Source: Oxalobacteraceae bacterium
Lineage (GTDB): Bacteria; Pseudomonadota; Gammaproteobacteria; Burkholderiales; Burkholderiaceae_D
DNA length: 64,000 nt
Reading direction: 5' to 3'
Assembly (NCBI GenBank): GCA_027490725.1
Contig: JAIXXN010000037.1
Location: 55,844-119,843 of the forward strand
In this document: one piece after another, positions 58,871-64,000 of the stretch
How positions within the stretch are numbered: the first letter of the stretch is position 1
How the letters are laid out: each line of letters opens with the position of its first letter
Program-made: the position numbers and the translations under genes
Notes under the pieces: model-generated
Database searches by the model: none
What the model saw: the letters and a program-made list of their open reading frames with translations, nothing else
Told to the model about the DNA's origin: nothing

Positions 58871-59119
58871 GCCACCCCAGACGTCCTTGCGCGGCCTTCG
58901 TTCCGCGGCTCCAGCAAACAGCCGTCACCGCACCAGCAATGCCTGCGGACTTGCGATGACAACATCTGGCCGGCTCCCACCTAGTACCTAACGCAGCCAC
59001 GACAATTTGTCCGCCCCAAAAAAAAACCATGCTCATTTTCTTTTGGAGCGACTTAAAAAATAGATCAGCACCTAACGTGTCCAGCTTGCTCGAGCTACGA
59101 TGCCGCGACAACCACTAGC
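58871..59119. other. Intergenic stretch, nothing recognised
   Basis: 249 bases between the TRIC gene and the convergent PEP-CTERM gene. It contains a run of nine A and a GCGCGG/CCGCG mini-hairpin but no gene or clear terminator. Confidence 0.5.
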
Positions 59120-59785
59120 TCAGACGGTGCGCTGCCGACGACGCAACATTACTCCAAGCAGACCTAAGCCGGCCAGCATCATGGCGTATGACTCCGGTTC
59201 GGGCACAGCGGACACATATATATTGTCGATTGTAAATCCGTTAAATACGGGATAGGCACTGCCGCTACTCGTAAATATGACCGAGGTTAAATTTTTGAAG
59301 CCGCTGTTAAAGGAATAGGGCAACAAGGGCAAATAGTCATTTACTGCCGAAGTATTGATTGCGAATGATTGGACTACGGTGTCACCACCTAAAACCTTGC
59401 CGACAACATCTATCTGCTTCGGAAAGTAGCTGTTCACATAACCTGGGCCGTTGAAATTGAAGGAGCCTGTCCCCTCAAAGCTTGTCAGAGAGAACGTTTC
59501 GCCGTCACTTTTGGACATTGTTAACGCGCCTGACACACCGAGACCATCATTGCCAAGCGGTGCCAACACCAACATTGACCCATTGTATGGACAATTTGGA
59601 AGGCAATATTGGGAGCTATTGGTCACAGCTGCCGACAATCCAGTTAACTTAAAATCGAACCCACCCGTCTTAAAGTTACCGCTTGTACCAGCGGCAACAT
59701 CATTAAAGTCGACTACCGCGGCTTGGCTCAAAGAGGCCACACTCGCGAAAAAACCAGACAACAATACATTTTTCACTATACCCAT
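59120..59785 (-). CDS. PEP-CTERM sorting-domain protein
   Basis: 221 residues. A signal peptide (VLLSGFFASVASLSQA) is followed by a beta-rich, Ser/Gly/Asn-rich secreted domain and ends with VPEPESYAMMLAGLGLLGVMLRRRQ, the PEP-CTERM motif, a membrane helix and an Arg cluster. It is cleaved by exosortase for export/exopolysaccharide-associated sorting. ATG 59785 is preceded by AAGG at seven bases; a GTG just upstream (59788) is less likely. It is more AT-rich than its neighbours. Confidence 0.9.
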   Translation of the reverse strand: MGIVKNVLLSGFFASVASLSQAAVVDFNDVAAGTSGNFKTGGFDFKLTGLSAAVTNSSQYCLPNCPYNGSMLVLAPLGNDGLGVSGALTMSKSDGETFSLTSFEGTGSFNFNGPGYVNSYFPKQIDVVGKVLGGDTVVQSFAINTSAVNDYLPLLPYSFNSGFKNLTSVIFTSSGSAYPVFNGFTIDNIYVSAVPEPESYAMMLAGLGLLGVMLRRRQRTV

Positions 59786-60064
59786 CACATTACCTTATTC
59801 AAAATTGACATCAGCCATACATGTTTCTTAAAAAAATAATTTAAATATCAAACATATAATAACCGTTAAACACACTGCAAACATACACAAATTGTCACAA
59901 TTGAAACACGTAATATGAGCGATATCCATCCCGATGATTTGACGTTAGTGTTTTCCAAGTCACTTCATGCCACCGGATCGTGAACCAGTGTTCACAACAC
60001 TGACTAGCCGCACGGATGCTCCACCTCTCAGCAAGAACCCGCTGCGCTGCTCCAAAGCCCTCGG

Positions 60065-60122
60065 GGTCAGGTCGGGCAAAATGCAGTCTCGGCAGACTGC
60101 CCGAGCTGCGCCCGACCTGATC
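60065..60122. repeat. Nested inverted repeats
   Basis: Outer arms GGTCAGGTCGGGC (60065-60077) and GCCCGACCTGATC (60110-60122) enclose a perfect 7-bp hairpin GCAGTCT-CGGC-AGACTGC (60083-60100). The outer arm resembles the GGGGTCAGATCCGACA core of the udk-flanking repeats. Confidence 0.6.
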
Positions 60123-60265
60123 TCGAGTCGCTGCCCCGCTCCCCCCCCCGATTGCCGAGCAAGCGTGCCCGACTAGACAGCGCTGCACCAATCGGGCCAC
60201 ACCCTGCGCCGGCCTGGCATCGACGCATCAGCATCTGACCCGAGCAACGACGCAAACATCCAGAC

Positions 60266-60299
60266 GAAAAAAAGCGGCACACCCGGAGGTGTGCCGCCT
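60266..60299 (-). terminator. Terminator of the TonB-dependent receptor gene
   Basis: On the minus strand GGCACACC and GGTGTGCC pair within GCGGCACAC/GTGTGCCGC and are followed by seven T residues. It lies 22 bp after the receptor stop. Confidence 0.92.
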
Positions 60300-60321
60300 G
60301 ATTGCTTACTAGCCTGTTAGC

Positions 60322-63198
60322 TTAGAACGTGTAGTTCGCGCCAACCGAGAAGAAGCGGCCAACTGCGCCAGCCTGGTGCAACGAAGCGTTGTACGAGGTT
60401 TGTGCACCGGCGTTGCCGTAGGTGCCGACGTCGATTGGTGGCTGCTTGTCGAACAGGTTCAGGATCGAAGCACGCAGGGTCAGATTCGCGCTAGCCTTGT
60501 ATTGCAGGTTCAGGTTCGTGGTAGTGAACGAGGAAACGCGGCAGTACTGTTCTGGCTGCTTGAAGTTCTGGAAGTAGGTACGACCACCAGCGTCCAGGCC
60601 GGTCGAATCGCAGCTGGTTGCATCCACCGATGGATCCAGCGTCGAGAACGAACCAACGTAGTTCATGGTTGCGGTCAGATCCACTGGGCCACGTGCATAG
60701 CCGAGCGTGAACTGGGCGCGGTCGCGTGGGTTACCCGTTGCGCCCGACACTGCCGATGGACCTTGCGTACCGGCCAGCTCGTAAACGGTGCCGTCTACCG
60801 ATTTGGTCTTGTAGCTCAGCACGTGCGTGGCGCTCAGGTTCGCGCGCAGCGTACCCATGTCGCCCATGCGCCAGCGGTAGCCGATGTCCATTTCCAGACC
60901 ATCGGTTTTGGTCGAGCCACCGTTGACGTACGGCGACAGTGCGTAAGCCACTGGACCGACGCTAGGCGTACCAACCGAGGTGGTGCCATCGCCGTTGGCG
61001 ATGTCGACCGGAGTTGCTGGCGAACGCACGAAGGCTGGCACGAAGCCTGGCACACCACCAGCCGAGGTGATTACTTGATTGGTCACTTCGATGCTGTAGT
61101 AGTCCAGCGTGGCATTCAGACCCTTGATTGGCTCGACGATGATACCGAAGGTGTACGAGGTCGATTTCTCAGGTTGCAGATCCTTGTTGGTGGTCTGCAC
61201 GTACGGTGGATTGATACCGCAAGCCGTTGGAACGTTGCCTTTGGTGGTCTGTTTACCATCAGCGCACAACACTGGGTCGTTGATCGCGTTGAAGGTGAAG
61301 AACGAACCGGCGTTACCCACTTCAGCAGGGTTCGGTGCACGGAAACCTTTTGCGAAGGTACCGCGGAAGCCGATTTGCTTGCTTGGAGTCCATTTCAGAC
61401 TGGCTGCAGGGGTGAACGAGTTACCGTAAGTGTCGTAGTGGTCATAACGGCCAGAGAGGTGGGCTTCCACATCTTTGATCGGCGACGCTTGCAGCTCGGC
61501 GAACACAGCGGTGTTGGTTTCATCACCGATGGTAAAGGCCGAGGTATTCGCAACCTGACCGGTCAGAGTCGGACCAGCAGGTGGCGAATTCTGTTCGCGT
61601 TTGTGCCAGTGAGCACCCAGCGCCAGTGCCAGAGGACCGGCACCCAGTTGCGCCAGTTCACGCGAACCGACCACGTCAACGTAGTTCAGTTTCGAACTCA
61701 GCTCATTGGTGAAGCGTGGGGAAATCGCTGCCATGACGGCTGGCGAGTTGTTACCCAGTGCGTTGAAGGTACCGTTTTTCAGCGCGGTGTACAGCGCTGG
61801 ACGATCGATGTAACCGCTGTAGTCGATGGTCGACTTGACTTCGGTTGCGCCAGCGCCGGCATTGATATCCCAACCGTATGCAGCGCCACGCAGATCGGCG
61901 GCGAAGCGGGTGGTTTTCGAGGTGTTATCCAGGGTATTGGTTGGATCTACGCCAGGGATGTAACCGTACAGACGGGCATTGCCACCCAGATTGTTGGTGG
62001 TGCCGCCAACGGTTGCACCGTTCGCGAACAGGGTGCTGGCGATACGGTTCACACCGGTCGTCAGCACGCCATTCACCAGCGTGGTGCTACCAGCGAAGGT
62101 CGATGGCGAGAAGGTTGCACCCATACCGCGGTTGTTGATGCTGTTACGCTGGAACAGCGAACCTTTCAGGTTCAGTTCCCAGTCGTTGCCCAGGTTCTTG
62201 GTCACGCCGACCAGCACGTTCAGGTTTTCCGATTGTGGCTGGATGTTCGAGACGGTATCGCGAATCGCGCAACCACCGGCACGGTAGAGCTGGAAGTTGC
62301 AGTTCGGATTCAGGAACTGGTAGTTGGCTGGATTGTTGACGTTGCTGACGCCAGCCGGATTGCTACCTGCAGGGTTGTACAGGAACGGGCTGCTGGTGGC
62401 AGTCAGGAAGCTGTTCAGGTTGGTTGGTACGCCCAGCGTCAGGTTGTTACCGCCACGTGCGCGCCAGTCACGGTTAGCCCAGTCGTAACGATCACGGTCA
62501 GCGACTTTGATCGCGTCAGCACGACGCCATTCGGCGCTGATGAAAGCGTTGTAGCCATCGGCGTCCAGATCACCGATACCGGTGCTGATCGAAGCACGTT
62601 TGGTGTTGCCACCGCCGTGCTGGGTTTTGCCGCCTTCCGCGTTCAGACGGGTGCCGGTCAGGTTTTTCTTCAGCTTGATGTTGACTACGCCGGCGATCGC
62701 GTCGGAGCCGTACAGCGACGATGCGCCGCTTTTCAGAATTTCGATGCTGTCGATCGCGTCAAATGGAATCGCCGACACGTCAACGAAGGAACGTTGCGAG
62801 TCATCCGACAGCGGATATGGAGCCAGGCGGTGGCCATCGACCAGTACCAGGGTAGCGCCGACGGTCAGACCACGCAGCGACACGCCCGAAGCGCCATTCG
62901 CAAACGCGCCACTGAAACCGGTGCCCAGCGTACCAGCGCCGTTGGCAGCCACTTCGCTCAGCAGGTCAGCAACCGAGGTTTTACCACTGCGCTGGATGTC
63001 TTGCGAGGTCAGCACTTGCACCGGGGTTGCGGTTTCCGAGTCAGTACGGCTGATCAGCGAACCGGTAATCACCACACGTTGTGGGGTGACTTCTTCTTTT
63101 TGTTGCGCGAACGCTGGCTGGGTTACAGCCATCGTCAGGGCGCCACTGGCAACTACTTGCAAGATAGCAAGCGGCATGGATTTCATACGTAACTTCAT
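60322..63198 (-). CDS. TonB-dependent outer-membrane receptor
   Basis: 958 residues. A signal peptide ends near AFA (residue 31). The TonB-box-like EEVTPQRVVITGSLI is followed by the plug domain (SVADLLSEVAANGAG, GVSLRGLTVGATLVLVDGHRLAPYPL, IEILKSGASSLYGSDAIAGVVNIKLKK) and a 22-stranded barrel ending GRFFSVGANYTF with terminal Phe. The Asn/Ser/Thr-rich loops and Gly-Ala composition resemble receptors for oligosaccharides or peptides; no iron-uptake partner is adjacent. GGGAGAAG precedes the ATG. A CCGGCAG/CTGCCGG hairpin (63241-63269) lies in the presumed 5' untranslated region. Confidence 0.94.
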   Translation of the reverse strand: MKLRMKSMPLAILQVVASGALTMAVTQPAFAQQKEEVTPQRVVITGSLISRTDSETATPVQVLTSQDIQRSGKTSVADLLSEVAANGAGTLGTGFSGAFANGASGVSLRGLTVGATLVLVDGHRLAPYPLSDDSQRSFVDVSAIPFDAIDSIEILKSGASSLYGSDAIAGVVNIKLKKNLTGTRLNAEGGKTQHGGGNTKRASISTGIGDLDADGYNAFISAEWRRADAIKVADRDRYDWANRDWRARGGNNLTLGVPTNLNSFLTATSSPFLYNPAGSNPAGVSNVNNPANYQFLNPNCNFQLYRAGGCAIRDTVSNIQPQSENLNVLVGVTKNLGNDWELNLKGSLFQRNSINNRGMGATFSPSTFAGSTTLVNGVLTTGVNRIASTLFANGATVGGTTNNLGGNARLYGYIPGVDPTNTLDNTSKTTRFAADLRGAAYGWDINAGAGATEVKSTIDYSGYIDRPALYTALKNGTFNALGNNSPAVMAAISPRFTNELSSKLNYVDVVGSRELAQLGAGPLALALGAHWHKREQNSPPAGPTLTGQVANTSAFTIGDETNTAVFAELQASPIKDVEAHLSGRYDHYDTYGNSFTPAASLKWTPSKQIGFRGTFAKGFRAPNPAEVGNAGSFFTFNAINDPVLCADGKQTTKGNVPTACGINPPYVQTTNKDLQPEKSTSYTFGIIVEPIKGLNATLDYYSIEVTNQVITSAGGVPGFVPAFVRSPATPVDIANGDGTTSVGTPSVGPVAYALSPYVNGGSTKTDGLEMDIGYRWRMGDMGTLRANLSATHVLSYKTKSVDGTVYELAGTQGPSAVSGATGNPRDRAQFTLGYARGPVDLTATMNYVGSFSTLDPSVDATSCDSTGLDAGGRTYFQNFKQPEQYCRVSSFTTTNLNLQYKASANLTLRASILNLFDKQPPIDVGTYGNAGAQTSYNASLHQAGAVGRFFSVGANYTF

Positions 63199-63474
63199 TG
63201 CACTTCTCCCAGACCCGAAATTCTTCTAAAAAAACAATAACCGGCAGTCACGATTTCTCTTGCTGCCGGGGCCGCATGGTAAGCAACTTGATACAGACAT
63301 CACGGAAGGATATTCCGCTGCCTGCCCATTACTAACTGCGCATGGAATCATGTCACTGAGTGGCTCGTCAATATTGCACGCACCAATTCACAAATAAACA
63401 ACAGTTACAAATTTACTTACCTAAAGACTAAGTTTTCTGGCCAAAAAGCGCCCGAAAAACGTTACAAAACGTAA

Positions 63475-63807
63475 CTAATCACCAATCTTTCCACTAACCG
63501 CACCGATTCCATAGCGATCTGCCTGTATTTGCCCTGAAACGCCATGCGTGCGCACATCGGCCGTAATCGGCAAAATTTGCTGATTCCACTGCTCCCACTG
63601 GCCCTTCAACTGCCTAAAGACATCAGGATGACGTTGTGCCAGATTGGCACGTTCGCGTTGGTCTTTTACGACATCGAACAGAAATTCATTGCCGCCGATG
63701 CGCAAATACTTCCAGTTACCGGAGCGGATTGCGCGCTGGGCATTGGCCTTGTAACGCCACAGCAGGGTGCGCGACTGATTGCCAGCTTGCCTCAGTAATT
63801 CCAGTCG
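63475..63807 (-). pseudogene. Arylsulfatase C-terminal fragment (remnant)
   Basis: An open frame on the minus strand bounded upstream by TGA at 63808-63810. Translation gives RTLLWRYKANAQRAIRSGNWKYL, then GGNEFLFDVVKDQRERANLAQRHPDVFRQLKGQWEQWNQQ, the C-terminal end typical of type I sulfatases. The catalytic N-terminus (Cys/Ser-x-Pro-x-Arg) is missing, so about three-quarters of the gene is lost. The IS end lies 73 bp beyond, suggesting insertion or deletion there. The visible ATG-less start and truncation argue for a pseudogene. Confidence 0.75.
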
Positions 63808-63892
63808 TCATGCCTGATGCAGGCATTCAACGCCATGGTGATTGCAGCTCACTAGGCTCGAAAACAAAAAATGCCGCATAAGTGAACTGAAC

Positions 63893-63927
63893 CCCAAAAG
63901 TTGGACACCAACTTTTGGGTTTTTTTT
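63893..63927 (+). terminator. Terminator-like hairpin inside the IS end
   Basis: A perfect 12-bp stem CCCAAAAGTTGG/CCAACTTTTGGG with loop ACA is followed by eight T. It would block outside transcription into the transposase gene, which starts directly after it. Confidence 0.85.
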
Positions 63928-64000
63928 ATGGCGAAGTACAGTGAACAGTTCAAGCTGCGGATAGTTCAACAATATCTAGAGGGAGCAGCCGGCTATCAGT
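63928..64000 (+). CDS. IS3-family transposase OrfA, N-terminal part
   Basis: 24 codons to the window edge: MAKYSEQFKLRIVQQYLEGA, then AGYQ. This is the start of the helix-turn-helix DNA-binding OrfA of IS3-type elements (normally about 90-170 residues with a frameshift into OrfB). The ATG abuts the T-run of the hairpin; no clear binding site. Confidence 0.8.
   Translation, partial: MAKYSEQFKLRIVQQYLEGAAGYQ

Larger units (their letters stand above)
59786..60321. other. 536-bp non-coding region
   Basis: The PEP-CTERM side is AT-rich with a palindrome AATTGT C ACAATT (59890-59902), a possible operator. The middle holds nested inverted repeats (60065-60122). The end holds the terminator of the TonB receptor gene. 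No convincing ORF. Confidence 0.5.
63883..64000 (+). mobile_element. Left end of an IS3-family insertion sequence (partial)
   Basis: The end TGAACTGAACCCCAAAAGT resembles IS3-family (IS150/IS407-like) terminal repeats, followed by the start of an OrfA-type transposase. The element continues past the window edge. A strong hairpin with eight T lies between the IS tip and OrfA. Confidence 0.8.

Noticed and set aside
60376..63192. A 938-codon open frame antisense to the TonB receptor gene
   Set aside because: It is the mirror of a real gene with biased codon use; composition is Trp/Arg/Gln-rich with no recognisable domain, and the sense strand has signal peptide, plug and barrel features.

Overview
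The window looks like a chromosomal segment of a GC-rich betaproteobacterium, most likely Burkholderiales and probably Oxalobacteraceae-like. This is inferred from the ftsK-lolA-rarA-serS gene order, a PEP-CTERM protein, ergothioneine and selenium genes side by side, many hybrid histidine kinases and M16 peptidase pairs. Both window edges cut genes: an MFS transporter on the left and an IS3-type transposase on the right.

Layout. 1-5131: MFS exporter and HypT-like LysR regulator, glutamate dehydrogenase, short-form malic enzyme. 5160-8007: a lipoprotein and a secreted amidohydrolase. 8082-22242: a selenium/ergothioneine neighbourhood. It holds a SenA-like selenoneine synthase divergent from selD, a persulfide dioxygenase-rhodanese fusion, egtB-egtD, and a PhnCDE-like ABC importer with two permeases that fits a selenium oxyanion transporter. 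leuA (with a leucine-rich leader peptide) and a chemoreceptor lie inside this block. 22243-29602: a small HTH protein, a YdeI-like protein, a YdeP-type molybdoenzyme with fdhD, olsB (PhoB-type boxes upstream), udk flanked by two copies of an inverted repeat, and a histone H1-like basic protein. 29666-36565: a receiver, hybrid kinase and periplasmic binding protein operon, ppx (PhoB-type boxes upstream), and a GGDEF protein with a GGAEF site. 36711-44395: a spermidine-synthase-like protein, an acyl-CoA thioesterase, an active/inactive M16 peptidase pair and a large Cache/PAS hybrid kinase with Hpt. 44478-48475: small genes (45-aa membrane protein and 54-aa proline-rich protein), a SEC-C protein and a DUF5916-type outer-membrane protein. 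48707-57483: two identical tRNA-Ser(CGA) genes, serS, a lipoprotein, an alpha/beta hydrolase, rarA, lolA, ftsK and trxB, with a 157-bp palindromic element between ftsK and trxB. 57487-64000: Smr protein, TRIC/YadS-like channel, PEP-CTERM protein, large TonB receptor, a sulfatase remnant and the left end of an IS3-family element.

How the genes may work together. EgtD makes hercynine. EgtB would add a sulfur donor to it (ergothioneine) and SenA a selenosugar (selenoneine). SelD makes selenophosphate and the ABC importer may bring in the selenium. SenB, the selenosugar synthase, is not in the window. A second theme is phosphate: Pho-box-like direct repeats with 11-bp periodicity precede olsB, ppx and a 45-residue membrane protein gene. 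All functional calls rest on reading protein motifs by eye; no database search was possible.
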